From: Variovorax brevis
Lineage (GTDB): Bacteria; Pseudomonadota; Gammaproteobacteria; Burkholderiales; Burkholderiaceae_C
Assembly (NCBI RefSeq): GCF_030317105.1
Contig: NZ_JASZYG010000001.1
Location: forward strand, 248,001-312,000
DNA: 64,000 bases
Direction of reading: 5' to 3'
Position numbers and translations under genes: made by a program. How positions within the stretch are numbered: position 1 is the first letter of the stretch; each line of letters opens with the position of its first letter. This document shows, in pieces, positions 31,844 through 41,305 of the stretch. The notes beneath the pieces were generated by a model, which saw nothing but the letters and a program-made list of their open reading frames with translations, was not told the origin of the DNA and made no database searches.

Positions 31844-34081
31844 ATGAATTCCCCTCAGACGAATGCGCCTGCCGGCGCAGCGCGGCCGGCTGGTGCTGGC
31901 GACGAGATAAATCTGCTTGAGTTGCTGGATGTGGTGCTCGATAGCCGGTGGCTGATTGCATCGGTGATGGCGGTGACCCTTATGCTGGGCGCGACGTACG
32001 CCTTGTTTGGTACTCCGATATATCAGTCGAATATCCTGATTCAAGTTGAAGACAGCAAGGGTGATCCCATGGGGAGCATGTTGGGGCAGGCGAGTAGCCT
32101 CTTCGACATTCGTTCGCCGGCTTCTGCTGAAATGCAGATTCTTCGCTCTCGGCTCGTCGTGGATCAGGCTGTCGAGAACCTTCGGCTGGACGTGGAAGTC
32201 AAGCCGCGTTATTTGCCTTTAGTAGGTGAGTGGCTCGCCAAGCGAGCGAAGGAACCGTCCAACCCTGGCATCTTTGGGATGGGTGGATTTGTTAGCGGCA
32301 ACGAAGTCTTGGTGGTGCAGCAGTTTGAGGTGCCTGGTGATTTGGAAGGCAAGCGCTTTCGCGTTCGCCTCGGCGTGCAGGGTGCCTACGTGCTGATGTC
32401 CCCAGACGACGATGTTGTGGGCGAGGGGCAAGTGGGTCGCCCGCTCGCATACATGGTTGATGGCAAGAAAGGTCAATTGCTGATCAGTGAGGCAGTCGGC
32501 AATCCCGGTGCAATGTTCAACCTGACGCGCTTCTTCCGCTTGGCGGTCACCGAGGATCTCCAGAAGGATCTCAAAATCACTGAAGAAGGCAAGCAGTCAG
32601 GTGTGATTCGCGCCACCCTCGAAGGCGATGACCCGCGCGAAGTGGCGCGCTTGCTCAACGAAATCGGGACGCTTTATGTAAGCCAGAACACTGAGCGCAA
32701 AGCGGCCGAGGCGGAGAAGTCATTGGACTTTCTTGGCACCTTCCTGCCGCAGTTGCGCAAACAAATGGAGGAGTCGGAAAGCAAGTTCAATAAGTTCCGG
32801 AATAAAAACAGTACTTTTGACTTGAATGCCGAGGGCAAGGCCGTGCTCGATGCAGCGGTCAAACTCCAGACAGATCTGCTTACCTTGCAACAAAAACGCA
32901 AGGAGCTGTTGGCGCTCTACACGCCCGAGCACTTCAGTATCCAGACAGTTGACGCGCAGATCGCCAGTATTAGATCGAAACTGGATGAACTCAATCGCAC
33001 GGTAAAGACGTTGCCCGACATTGAGCAGGAATTGCTGACTCTCACGCGTGATGTCAAGGTAAACAGCGAGCTTTACGTAAATCTGCTAAACAGCTCGCAG
33101 CAATTGCGTTTGGTAAAAGCGGGCAAGGTTGGCAACGTGCGCATTGTCGACACCGCGGCCGTGACGAAGATACCGGTGAAGCCGCAGAAAGCGCTTGTGT
33201 TGGTGCTGTCTGTAATGCTGGGCTTCCTATCGGGATTGGCGGTGGCCTTTTTGCGCAACAGCTTGCGCGCCGGTCTAAAGGACACGTCTGAGATCGAGCA
33301 GCACACTGGGCTGCATGTCTTCGCCAGCGTGCCGCATTCAGACGTTCAGGCCGAACATGCGCTTGATGTGGGAAAAAAGGTGAAGGGCACTCATGTGCTG
33401 GCGTTGACCGCGCCGCAAGAGCCCGCGGTGGAGAGCTTGCGCAGCCTGCGCACCGCATTGCAGTTTGCGATGCTGGACGCAGCTAGCAACGTCATCCTGA
33501 TCACCGGCCCGACGCCGGGCATCGGAAAATCCTTTACAAGCGTGAACCTGGCAACAGTTCTGGGCGCTGCAAACAAGCGAGTGCTCCTCATCGATGCCGA
33601 CCTCCGCAAAGGGCATTTAAATCAGTACTTCGGCCTACCACGCGAGCGCGGCATGAGCGAAGTGGTGAGCGGCACTCAGACGCTGGAAGATGCTCTGTAC
33701 CGCGACATGACGCCGAATGTGGACTTCCTGAGTACTGGCATCCTGCCGCCGAACCCCGCGGAACTATTGATGTCACCCGCGACGCTCGAGTTAATCCAAG
33801 TCGCGTCGAAGAAATACGATTTGGTGTTGATCGATACGCCACCGGTGCTTGCGGCGTCCGATACCGCCATCCTGGCGCCTCACGCGGGCGCGGTCTTCAT
33901 GGTTGCCCGCGCAGAAATCACCACATTAGGTGAATTACGCGAGTCGAACAAGCGCTTGTTGGATACCGGCGTGAAGACGAAGGGTGTGATCTTCAATGGC
34001 GTAAATGCAAACAGGCGTCGTTATGGGTATGGCGTTGGCTACAAGTACAGCGGCTACCACTACACCAACTATAAATATTGA
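31844..34081 (+). CDS. wzc: Polysaccharide co-polymerase / BY-type tyrosine kinase
   Basis: A 745-residue inner-membrane protein. Residues ~20-60 and ~440-465 are membrane segments around a Wzz periplasmic domain with coiled coil (KSLDFLGTFLPQLRKQMEESES...). Residues ~520-725 form the cytoplasmic kinase: Walker A GPTPGIGKSF, A' VLLIDADLRKG, B YDLVLIDTPPV. The last ~20 residues are tyrosine-rich (RRRYGYGVGYKYSGYHYTNY), the autophosphorylation cluster. It controls chain length and export with Wza and Wzb. Confidence 0.93.
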   Translation: MNSPQTNAPAGAARPAGAGDEINLLELLDVVLDSRWLIASVMAVTLMLGATYALFGTPIYQSNILIQVEDSKGDPMGSMLGQASSLFDIRSPASAEMQILRSRLVVDQAVENLRLDVEVKPRYLPLVGEWLAKRAKEPSNPGIFGMGGFVSGNEVLVVQQFEVPGDLEGKRFRVRLGVQGAYVLMSPDDDVVGEGQVGRPLAYMVDGKKGQLLISEAVGNPGAMFNLTRFFRLAVTEDLQKDLKITEEGKQSGVIRATLEGDDPREVARLLNEIGTLYVSQNTERKAAEAEKSLDFLGTFLPQLRKQMEESESKFNKFRNKNSTFDLNAEGKAVLDAAVKLQTDLLTLQQKRKELLALYTPEHFSIQTVDAQIASIRSKLDELNRTVKTLPDIEQELLTLTRDVKVNSELYVNLLNSSQQLRLVKAGKVGNVRIVDTAAVTKIPVKPQKALVLVLSVMLGFLSGLAVAFLRNSLRAGLKDTSEIEQHTGLHVFASVPHSDVQAEHALDVGKKVKGTHVLALTAPQEPAVESLRSLRTALQFAMLDAASNVILITGPTPGIGKSFTSVNLATVLGAANKRVLLIDADLRKGHLNQYFGLPRERGMSEVVSGTQTLEDALYRDMTPNVDFLSTGILPPNPAELLMSPATLELIQVASKKYDLVLIDTPPVLAASDTAILAPHAGAVFMVARAEITTLGELRESNKRLLDTGVKTKGVIFNGVNANRRRYGYGVGYKYSGYHYTNYKY

Positions 34082-34105
34082 GCGCCATTGGGAGGCCCAA
34101 AGTTG

Positions 34106-35515
34106 ATGTTTGCAAAGATTGCGAGCACCGCATTTGTCTTAGCATCGGGAACGATCGCGGGGCAGATATTTGTCGTAGCTGCATCGCCATTTCTGACACG
34201 CCTTTATGGCCCGACGGAGTTTGGCCTTCTAGGTACCTATACGGCGATCCTCTACGTAATCTCGTCAGTTTCGGCTCTGCGATACGAAACAGCAATCCCA
34301 TTGGTTAAGCAGGAGTCCGAGGCGGAGAGCTTGATGGCAGCCTCGATTTGCATCGTCTTGCTTAGCGCACTGCTTTCAGGATTGGGGGTCTTGACGCTCC
34401 GAAAAACTGTTTCTCCCGACATCGCGCGCATCTTTGGTTGGGCGTTACCTATTGGTGTTGTGACACTCGGACTCTATAACGTCGCGTTTTATCGTCGACT
34501 CCGAAGCAATGATCACGGGCTAATCGCCAAGACGCGAGTCCTTCAAGCGATCGGCGGAGCATCCGTCCAAATAGGGTTGGGCATTGCCGGACTTGGCGGT
34601 GCCGGACTGGTTATCGGGCAGATCGTTGGTGTCTCTGCTGGCCTCTCAAGGTTGAAGGATTTGCCGATCCTCCGAACGATTCGGAAGTGCGACTGGCGTG
34701 AGGCAATTGCCCAACTAAAAGTCTATAAGAACTTTCCAAAATACGGAGCGCCGGCCTCCATCATTTCCATTGCGAACACACACGCCCCCACAATTGCAAT
34801 TGCGCTACTTTTCACGCCAACTGCAGCAGGGCTATATGCTCTAGTTCAGCGCGTACTAATAACGCCCTTTGGTATGGTTTCAAGCGCATTGTCTGCCTCG
34901 CTTTTTTCCCATGCGCGTAGCTTCGTCGACAAGGACTCCGACGCCTATGCAGAGCGACTGCTATCGCTCGCCACTGTGCTATCCCCAGTGGTAACTATCG
35001 GCGCACTGATCGCCAATGCCTCGTTTCATTTCATCTTCGGAGAAAAATGGGCTTCGTCCGGACTTGTTGCGGCATGGGTAATACTTTTCCTCGCACAAAA
35101 GTTCATTTTTGACTCCGCCTTTTCTGTTCTCACGATCAGTAGTCGTCAAAAATCAGGCTTTTATCTGCAGGGAGGAATTTTCTTAGCGAGGCTCGCTGTG
35201 CTAATTGGAGCGGCGACTTTCGCGGAATTCCCGATCGCGTTGTTTGCTTTCTCAGTTGTCACTACACTCAGTTACTTTTGCGCCGCTCATGTCGGATTTA
35301 GACGCCGCGGTTCCACGCGACCGCTGCAATTGGCCACCGGTGCTGTCGACTGCATCTTTCCGTACTTGGTTGTGCATGCCGCGCTGAGCGGAATCTGGAG
35401 CACATTCGCTTCAGTCTGCGTCTCATACGTATTGTGGGCTGGATGCCGGGTCTGGTCGTTTGCAAGGGATCTTAGAAAGGTGTCTTCACAAAACGCGGAT
35501 TGCGAAGTGAAATGA
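34106..35515 (+). CDS. wzx: Wzx-type lipid-linked oligosaccharide flippase
   Basis: A 469-residue polytopic protein with about 12 hydrophobic segments and the family start LASGTIAGQIFVVAASPFLTRLYGPTEFGLLGTYTA. The ATG at 34106 follows GGAGG by 10 nt. It flips the undecaprenyl-linked repeat unit to the periplasmic face. Base composition and codon use turn visibly AT-richer from here to about 43500. It overlaps the polymerase gene by ATGA. Confidence 0.85.
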   Translation: MFAKIASTAFVLASGTIAGQIFVVAASPFLTRLYGPTEFGLLGTYTAILYVISSVSALRYETAIPLVKQESEAESLMAASICIVLLSALLSGLGVLTLRKTVSPDIARIFGWALPIGVVTLGLYNVAFYRRLRSNDHGLIAKTRVLQAIGGASVQIGLGIAGLGGAGLVIGQIVGVSAGLSRLKDLPILRTIRKCDWREAIAQLKVYKNFPKYGAPASIISIANTHAPTIAIALLFTPTAAGLYALVQRVLITPFGMVSSALSASLFSHARSFVDKDSDAYAERLLSLATVLSPVVTIGALIANASFHFIFGEKWASSGLVAAWVILFLAQKFIFDSAFSVLTISSRQKSGFYLQGGIFLARLAVLIGAATFAEFPIALFAFSVVTTLSYFCAAHVGFRRRGSTRPLQLATGAVDCIFPYLVVHAALSGIWSTFASVCVSYVLWAGCRVWSFARDLRKVSSQNADCEVK

Positions 35516-36717
35516 GCAAGCAAATCTGCGCGCTCCTGCTGGCCACCTTCGTATATCTAATGCTGGTATCCGGCGGAGTCATCCCATATGCAGATGGAGA
35601 TGCCGTCAAGGCTGGTGTGAAAGGTGGGATGCTCGTGATCGTGATATTCCTCGGCATCTTCAATCCCATCTCGCGCTCTTCATTGGCTCTGATTGCCACG
35701 TTCCTGTGCTTCGGACTCATATTCATGTGCTTGGGTCTGCTTCACTCGAGCAATATCTCTTATGCACTAGAGAAGATCGACGGAGCATTACTTTGCTCCG
35801 TAATTGTTGCACTGGTCATAGAAAAAGGCTATGCCCGCTATGGGGAACAAGAATTTCAAGCCGCCTTCTTATGCTGCGCTCTAATCATTCTCATTGCAAC
35901 CATCGCCTACAAAGTGCAGTTCGGTTTATTCGATCGGCAAGTTAAATTTCTACTTAACGGTCCGATCGTTTATGGCTGGCTGATGGGCTTTTGTGCGCTT
36001 CTGTCACTGAATTTATGGGAAGAGCGACGCAAAGTTTTCTGGGGATTGTTGTTAGTCGTGTTCATATGCGCGTTGCTTTGGACTGAATCGAAAGGAGCAG
36101 CCGTTGCATTTGCAGTTGCCGCTTTTGTCCTTCTCCTCAACTCGTTGCGAAAAAATCTCAAGTACGTACTTCTTGGGGTGCTGCTTTTGACGGTCGTTTA
36201 TGTCTTGTTCTACGACCAGCTGATCTATCTGTTCATGGAATCGCGCTTCGCTGCGGTTGCACGCGTACTGACAGGTGAAGTGGCTGACGTAGACGATGGC
36301 TCAATCGGGGTGCGCTCATTGCTCGCTGAACATGCCTTGGAAGATTTCAGGGCCCATCCGTTTTTGGGTATCGGACTAGGAGAATTCAGTTATGACTCGT
36401 TCGTGTATCCGCACAATCAGCACCTGGAAATATTCACCGAACTCGGCATTTTCGCTGGTATGGCACACATCGGGTTCGTCATGCTCGCGCTGTTTCGCGC
36501 TGGCCGCCTGAATCGGGCGGTCATTTTATTTTTTGTGGGAGCGTCGGCGTTCAGTGGAGATGTCTCGTATTTGAGATTTTTGTATGCCTTTTGTTTGCAT
36601 GCTCAATTCAGATGCGAGGCAAACACGAGCAATCAAACTGACTTGGACTACGCCGCTTCGATATCTGCATCAGAAGAGGGTGGCATCTACGCCCGAATGC
36701 CCAAACAAAGCTCTTAA
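35512..36717 (+). CDS. wzy: O-antigen ligase/polymerase (Wzy-like)
   Basis: A 401-residue membrane protein with about 10 hydrophobic helices. The O-antigen ligase/polymerase signature lies in the large loop: AEHALEDFRAHPFLGIGLGEFSYDSFVYPHNQHLEIFTELGIFAG (~270-315), with the conserved PHNxxLE. It would polymerise flipped repeat units in the periplasm. It overlaps wzx by ATGA, and the pair is one translation unit. Confidence 0.82.
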   Translation: MSKQICALLLATFVYLMLVSGGVIPYADGDAVKAGVKGGMLVIVIFLGIFNPISRSSLALIATFLCFGLIFMCLGLLHSSNISYALEKIDGALLCSVIVALVIEKGYARYGEQEFQAAFLCCALIILIATIAYKVQFGLFDRQVKFLLNGPIVYGWLMGFCALLSLNLWEERRKVFWGLLLVVFICALLWTESKGAAVAFAVAAFVLLLNSLRKNLKYVLLGVLLLTVVYVLFYDQLIYLFMESRFAAVARVLTGEVADVDDGSIGVRSLLAEHALEDFRAHPFLGIGLGEFSYDSFVYPHNQHLEIFTELGIFAGMAHIGFVMLALFRAGRLNRAVILFFVGASAFSGDVSYLRFLYAFCLHAQFRCEANTSNQTDLDYAASISASEEGGIYARMPKQSS

Positions 36718-36743
36718 TGAATAGTTACTATTGAATTTCAAAG

Positions 36744-37916
36744 ATGAAGATAAAGATTGCGATCGCTGGCTTGGGGTATGTTGGACTTTCTAATGCGTTG
36801 CTGCTTGCGCAGCACAATGACGTCGTTGGAGTTGACACCTCGCTTGAAAAAGTGGAACTTCTGTCCAAAAGAATTTCACCCATTAATGACCCTGAAATTA
36901 GCCAATTCCTTGAAAATGAGGAACTTTCATTTCATGTCACAATGGATAAAAAATCTGCCTTCCGCGACGCAACATTTGTGATCGTGGCGACCCCCACGGA
37001 CTATGACGAAAAGTCAAACCAATTTAACACAAAGTCCGTGGAGACTGTGATTCGGGATGTAATTGAAATTAATCCGGATGCAGTTATTGTTATCAAATCA
37101 ACAATCCCGGTCGGCTTCACTGAAACGCTAAGGAAGCGGCTGGGTTGTTTTAATGTTATTTTTTCACCAGAGTTTTTGCGAGAAGGTCAAGCGCTGTATG
37201 ACAATCTGCACCCCTCACGCATTGTCGTTGGCGAAAAATCAGAGCGCGCAGCGCTTTTTGCGAGGTTGTTGAAGGAGGGGGCCGCCAAGGAGGATGTTGA
37301 AATCCTGCTAACGGACTCTACGGAAGCGGAAGCTATTAAGCTGTTTGCAAATACGTTTCTTGCAATGCGAGTCGCATATTTCAATGAGTTAGATACCTAC
37401 GCAGCAACGCATGGCTTGGACACCAGAAGCATTATCCAGGGCGTTTGCCTTGACCCTCGCATCGGTATTCACTACAACAATCCCTCCTTTGGGTATGGCG
37501 GATATTGCCTTCCGAAAGATACAAAGCAACTCCTTGCGAATTACAGCGATGTGCCCCAAAACCTAATTAATGCGATCGTCGAGTCAAATCGGACGCGTAA
37601 GAACTTCATCGCGGATAGCATCGTCGAACTCAATCCAACTGTTGTCGGAGTCTACCGATTGATCATGAAGAGCGGGTCAGACAACTTCCGTGACTCAAGT
37701 GTGCAGGGCATCATGCGACGTTTAAAAGACAAAGGCATTGAAGTCATTGTTTTTGAGCCTGCTCTGAAGAGCCCAGAGTTCTTGCAATGTGAGGTCGTAA
37801 ACGACTTGGCGAAGTTCAAGGCGCGCTCCGATGTCATCGTAGCTAATCGCATCACAAGCGAGATTTCCGACACGGCCGCGAAAATCTACACGCGCGACCT
37901 TTTTGAGGCAGATTGA
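36744..37916 (+). CDS. ugd: UDP-glucose 6-dehydrogenase-type nucleotide-sugar dehydrogenase
   Basis: A 390-residue enzyme of the UDP-glucose/GDP-mannose dehydrogenase family, close in length to E. coli Ugd (388). NAD fold: [25 protein letters not shown]. Substrate region: [23 protein letters not shown]. Catalytic cysteine in [15 protein letters not shown] (~250). It makes UDP-glucuronate or a similar uronic acid, implying an acidic polymer. Exact substrate is inferred from length and motifs. Confidence 0.88.
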   Translation: MKIKIAIAGLGYVGLSNALLLAQHNDVVGVDTSLEKVELLSKRISPINDPEISQFLENEELSFHVTMDKKSAFRDATFVIVATPTDYDEKSNQFNTKSVETVIRDVIEINPDAVIVIKSTIPVGFTETLRKRLGCFNVIFSPEFLREGQALYDNLHPSRIVVGEKSERAALFARLLKEGAAKEDVEILLTDSTEAEAIKLFANTFLAMRVAYFNELDTYAATHGLDTRSIIQGVCLDPRIGIHYNNPSFGYGGYCLPKDTKQLLANYSDVPQNLINAIVESNRTRKNFIADSIVELNPTVVGVYRLIMKSGSDNFRDSSVQGIMRRLKDKGIEVIVFEPALKSPEFLQCEVVNDLAKFKARSDVIVANRITSEISDTAAKIYTRDLFEAD

Positions 37917-37929
37917 AATCTCGAAAAAA

Positions 37930-39210
37930 ATGAGAATTACCTACCTCCATCAGTACTTCAATACGCCGTCGATGTCAGGCGGAACTCGATCATTTGAAAT
38001 GGCGCGCCGTCTTGTTGCAATGGGCCATGAAGTGAACATGATTACGTCTTGGCGGAAACCTGACGGACGAAGAGATTGGTTCACCACTAATGAAAGCGGT
38101 ATTCAGGTTCACTGGCTTCCTGTTCCTTATTCCAACAATATGTCCTATGCCGAAAGGTTAAAGGCTTTCTTTCGATTCGCGCTGTTATCGGCAAAACGTG
38201 CAGCACGCTTGGAAAGTGATCTGATCTTCGCAACTAGTACGCCTCTGACGATTGCGCTGCCGGCAGTATACGCGTCGCGTAAACAACAGAAGCCGTTGGT
38301 CTTTGAGGTGCGTGACCTCTGGCCAGAACTGCCGATTGCAATGGGTGCGATCCGAAATCCTCTTGTGAAGGGTGCCGCGAAACTACTCGAGCGGTGGGCG
38401 TATCGCAACTCTCAGGCTGTCGTCGCCTTATCACCTGGAATGCGAGACGGGGTCACAAAAGCAGGCTACGCGTTGGAGCGAGTGGCGGTAATACCCAATA
38501 GCAGTGATACGGGTGTCTTTAATGTCGATGCTAATGAGGGTCGGCGCATCCGTGACTGTCGTCCTTGGTTGGGCGAGCGCCCGCTATTATTGTATCCAGG
38601 CACTTTTGGAAAAATTAACGGCGTTGGCTATCTAGTGGACATAGCGAAACGCCTTAAAGTGAAAGCACCGGAGGTACGAATTCTTTTAGTGGGCGATGGT
38701 TTCGAGAAGGCTGCGATTGCTGAGGCGGCAGTGCGTGAGGGGGTTCTTAACAACAACCTTTACATTGAGAATTCGCTCCCAAAAAAGGAAATGCCGGCCC
38801 TGTTTTCTGCGGCCAATGTTATTTGCAGCCTATTTTTAGATATGCCCGAGATGCGTGCAAACTCAGCAAACAAGTTTTTTGATACTCTTGCTGCTGGCAA
38901 GCCTTGCCTTCTCAATTACGGCGGCTGGCAATCGGATCTTGTACAGACTGCTGGGGCTGGTTTGGTCACGTGGGGAATGTCTATTGACGTGGCAGCCGAC
39001 GAAATAGTTCGCCGCATCAAAGACGACGCTTGGTTGAACCAAGCTGGAAAAAATGCGCGAAACCTTGCGGACGAATATTTCTGCCGCGACGATCTTGCAG
39101 CGCAACTCAATGCTGTACTCCAACTCGCGTCTAAAAATCGCGGATACGAGGCTTCTCGCATTTCCCCTGGGCACTATTCAATACTGCCAGTTGTTGAGGC
39201 CGTTGCATGA
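37930..39210 (+). CDS. Glycosyltransferase family 4 (WbuB-like)
   Basis: A 426-residue GT-B enzyme starting MRITYLHQYFNTPSMSGGTRSFEMARRL, typical of WbuB-like GT4 transferases that add N-acetylated deoxyhexosamines. The donor-binding half shows LLYPGTFGKINGVGYLVDIAKRL and KKEMPALFSAANVICSLF...NSANKFFDTLAAGKPCLLNYGG (E/N region ~310-345). It overlaps the phosphoglycosyl transferase by 4 bp. The sugar added is unknown. Confidence 0.85.
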   Translation: MRITYLHQYFNTPSMSGGTRSFEMARRLVAMGHEVNMITSWRKPDGRRDWFTTNESGIQVHWLPVPYSNNMSYAERLKAFFRFALLSAKRAARLESDLIFATSTPLTIALPAVYASRKQQKPLVFEVRDLWPELPIAMGAIRNPLVKGAAKLLERWAYRNSQAVVALSPGMRDGVTKAGYALERVAVIPNSSDTGVFNVDANEGRRIRDCRPWLGERPLLLYPGTFGKINGVGYLVDIAKRLKVKAPEVRILLVGDGFEKAAIAEAAVREGVLNNNLYIENSLPKKEMPALFSAANVICSLFLDMPEMRANSANKFFDTLAAGKPCLLNYGGWQSDLVQTAGAGLVTWGMSIDVAADEIVRRIKDDAWLNQAGKNARNLADEYFCRDDLAAQLNAVLQLASKNRGYEASRISPGHYSILPVVEAVA

Positions 39211-39803
39211 AACGCTCGATGGACCTGCTTGGATCTATTATTGGTATTTTAATTTTAGCTTTGCCGCTGATGCTCCTCAGTGCGCTCGTGCGGTGGAAGC
39301 TAGGATCGCCCGTATTCTTCTCTCAAGAGCGACCGGGCCTTGATGGTATTCCGTTCAGGATGTACAAATTCAGAACAATGACAGACTCGCGGGATGCCGA
39401 TGGGCGGCTTCTCCCAGATGCCCAACGCATGACTCCGTTAGGACGGGCATTGCGGGTAACTAGTCTTGATGAATTGCCTGAGCTCTGGAACGTCGTCAAA
39501 GGCGATATGAGCTTAGTTGGGCCTCGTCCTCTGCTCATGGAGTACTTGGGTTTCTACACGGACGAAGAGAAATTGAGGCATTCGGTCCGTCCTGGAATTA
39601 CTGGGTTGGCGCAAATAAACGGCAGGAACACTGTGACGTGGAATGATCGACTGGCATGGGATATTCGCTACGTAAGGGCCCAAACATTCACGCTGGATGT
39701 AAAGATCATTGCTATTACGATCTGGAAGGTATTCAGGCGCGATGGTGTTGTCGTAGTTCCGTCAACTCAATTCAAGAAGCTGAGCGAAGAGCGTTCTAAA
39801 TGA
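39207..39803 (+). CDS. Small phosphoglycosyl transferase (PglC/WeeH-like initiating enzyme)
   Basis: A 198-residue monotopic phosphoglycosyl transferase without the extra WcaJ membrane domain. N-terminal re-entrant helix MKRSMDLLGSIIGILILALPLML, then PVFFSQERPGLDGIPFRMYKFRTM, the catalytic DE pair in SLDELPELWNVVKGDMSLVGPRPL (~88-112), and RPGITGLAQINGRN. It starts the lipid-linked repeat unit. The small type commonly uses UDP-bacillosamine-like sugars, in line with wbpM and the aminotransferase here. Confidence 0.9.
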   Translation: MKRSMDLLGSIIGILILALPLMLLSALVRWKLGSPVFFSQERPGLDGIPFRMYKFRTMTDSRDADGRLLPDAQRMTPLGRALRVTSLDELPELWNVVKGDMSLVGPRPLLMEYLGFYTDEEKLRHSVRPGITGLAQINGRNTVTWNDRLAWDIRYVRAQTFTLDVKIIAITIWKVFRRDGVVVVPSTQFKKLSEERSK

Positions 39804-40708
39804 TGCCAACGGTTTGTTTGCCATCGCCGATTTATCGCGCAGATTCCCTGTCGAAACTGTGGAATGTGGATTTATGGCTTAAACGCGATGACTTAATTCC
39901 TCAATTCCTTGGCGGTAACAAAGTTCGAAAGAACGTCAGGATATTGAGTCATGCATTTGAGCGAGAGGGAATTCCGGATTTGTTGATCACCAATGGCGGT
40001 GCTCAGTCAAATCACGCAAGAGTCTTGGCACTTTTAGGAGCCCAAATCGGATGCGCTGTTCATCTGGTATTGCATGGCGAACGTCCTCCTGACGGATTGG
40101 GGTGTGGAAATTCATTTTTTTACGATGCCGCTGGCGCAAAAAGCACCTATGTTGCGAGCACAGATATTGGCGCAAAGATCAGCGAAATTGCGGAGGAAGC
40201 ACGATCTGTAGGAAAGCGCGTCCTAGTAGTTCCGGGAGGTGGCCACTCGTTGGAGGGTGTAGAAGCCTATGCGGACGCTGTTTCGGAATTGCCATTTGAG
40301 CCCGATTTTATTGTCGTGGCATCTGGTACGGGAGGTACTCAAGCAGGCCTAATTGTTGGTGTGACTCGCAGCGGCATGAAGACTCGTGTAATCGGCATTT
40401 CTGTCGCGCGCGAACACGACCGAGGCGCAAACGCGGTGCGCGCTTTGCTTTCCAACGATCTCGGTGGCGATTTAATTGAGTTCAAAGATGACTATCGATT
40501 TGGCGGCTATGAATTATCAAGCCCCGAGTTGGTGGATTTTTTGAAGGCGGTCGCGCGCGTTGAAGGGTTACCGTTAGATCTGACGTACACGGGAAAGGCG
40601 ATGTTCGGGCTTTCTCGACTGCTACTTAGCGGAGAGATCGGAAAAGGTTCGAAAGTTGTGTTTTGGCATACAGGTGGGATGCTCAATGCGAATTGCCGTC
40701 GTCAGTGA
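39800..40708 (+). CDS. PLP-dependent ACC deaminase/D-cysteine desulfhydrase family protein
   Basis: A 302-residue fold-type II PLP enzyme. The lysine in FLGGNKVRKNVRIL (~40) is the expected PLP Schiff-base residue, ITNGGAQSNHAR (~60-72) is the conserved anchor, and VASGTGGTQAGL (~175) binds the phosphate. Such enzymes deaminate ACC or D-cysteine, which is unusual in a polysaccharide cassette. Here it may make or recycle an amino acid used as a sugar substituent; this is inference. It overlaps the preceding gene by ATGA. Confidence 0.8.
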   Translation: MMPTVCLPSPIYRADSLSKLWNVDLWLKRDDLIPQFLGGNKVRKNVRILSHAFEREGIPDLLITNGGAQSNHARVLALLGAQIGCAVHLVLHGERPPDGLGCGNSFFYDAAGAKSTYVASTDIGAKISEIAEEARSVGKRVLVVPGGGHSLEGVEAYADAVSELPFEPDFIVVASGTGGTQAGLIVGVTRSGMKTRVIGISVAREHDRGANAVRALLSNDLGGDLIEFKDDYRFGGYELSSPELVDFLKAVARVEGLPLDLTYTGKAMFGLSRLLLSGEIGKGSKVVFWHTGGMLNANCRRQ

Positions 40709-41279
40709 GATTGGCCTTATGAAGAATCGAAGAAGTTTGGTTGGTAGCCGTACAAAATTGGTTGCCCTTGAGCGGCATCACCTTTCCAGGCGCGTCGAAT
40801 TCATAAACGATGTGGCAGTTCAGGAGACCTTGAATTTTGACTACCCCACGTCTGTTGCGAAGACAGAGGCGTGGTTTGCGCGGACTCTATTGGATCGGGC
40901 GCGGGTCGATTTTGCACTAGAAGACGTTAAAACATCCGAGATCATCGGATTTTGTGGGTTGCTAGGTATAGATCGAAGTGTGCGGAAAGCGGAGTTGTAT
41001 ATATTTGTTGGCAACAAAGTTTATTGGGGTCAAGGATTCGGGCGTGATGGTTACAAATTGCTAGTGAATTATGGTTTCAGCGAACTTGGACTTCAAAGAA
41101 TTTACCTGTATCAACTAGCTGATAACTTGCGAGCTGTCACTGCGACTGCAGCCTTGGGATGGGTAAATGAAGGCCTCCTGCGCAAGAACATCTATTCTCA
41201 CGGGCTTTTTAAAGATCAACTGATTCTGTCGCTTTTGAGGTCTGAATGGGAAGGCCTCGATTTTTATGACGAAATTTGA
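40686..41279 (+). CDS. GNAT-family N-acetyltransferase (RimJ/PseH-like)
   Basis: A 197-residue GNAT. Acetyl-CoA site: VGNKVYWGQGFGRDGYKLLVNYGFSELGLQRIYLYQLADNLRA, with QGFGRDG as the Q/R-x-x-G-x-G/A loop. ATG 40686 follows AGGTGG by 8 nt and overlaps the PLP gene by 23 bp; ATG 40719 is the alternative. PseH-type GNATs acetylate the 4-amino group of UDP-4-amino-4,6-dideoxy sugars, which fits a WbpM/DegT pathway. The substrate is inferred. Confidence 0.78.
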   Translation: MRIAVVSEIGLMKNRRSLVGSRTKLVALERHHLSRRVEFINDVAVQETLNFDYPTSVAKTEAWFARTLLDRARVDFALEDVKTSEIIGFCGLLGIDRSVRKAELYIFVGNKVYWGQGFGRDGYKLLVNYGFSELGLQRIYLYQLADNLRAVTATAALGWVNEGLLRKNIYSHGLFKDQLILSLLRSEWEGLDFYDEI

Positions 41280-41305
41280 TTTTCACTTAAAGTGAATAAA
41301 CAGAA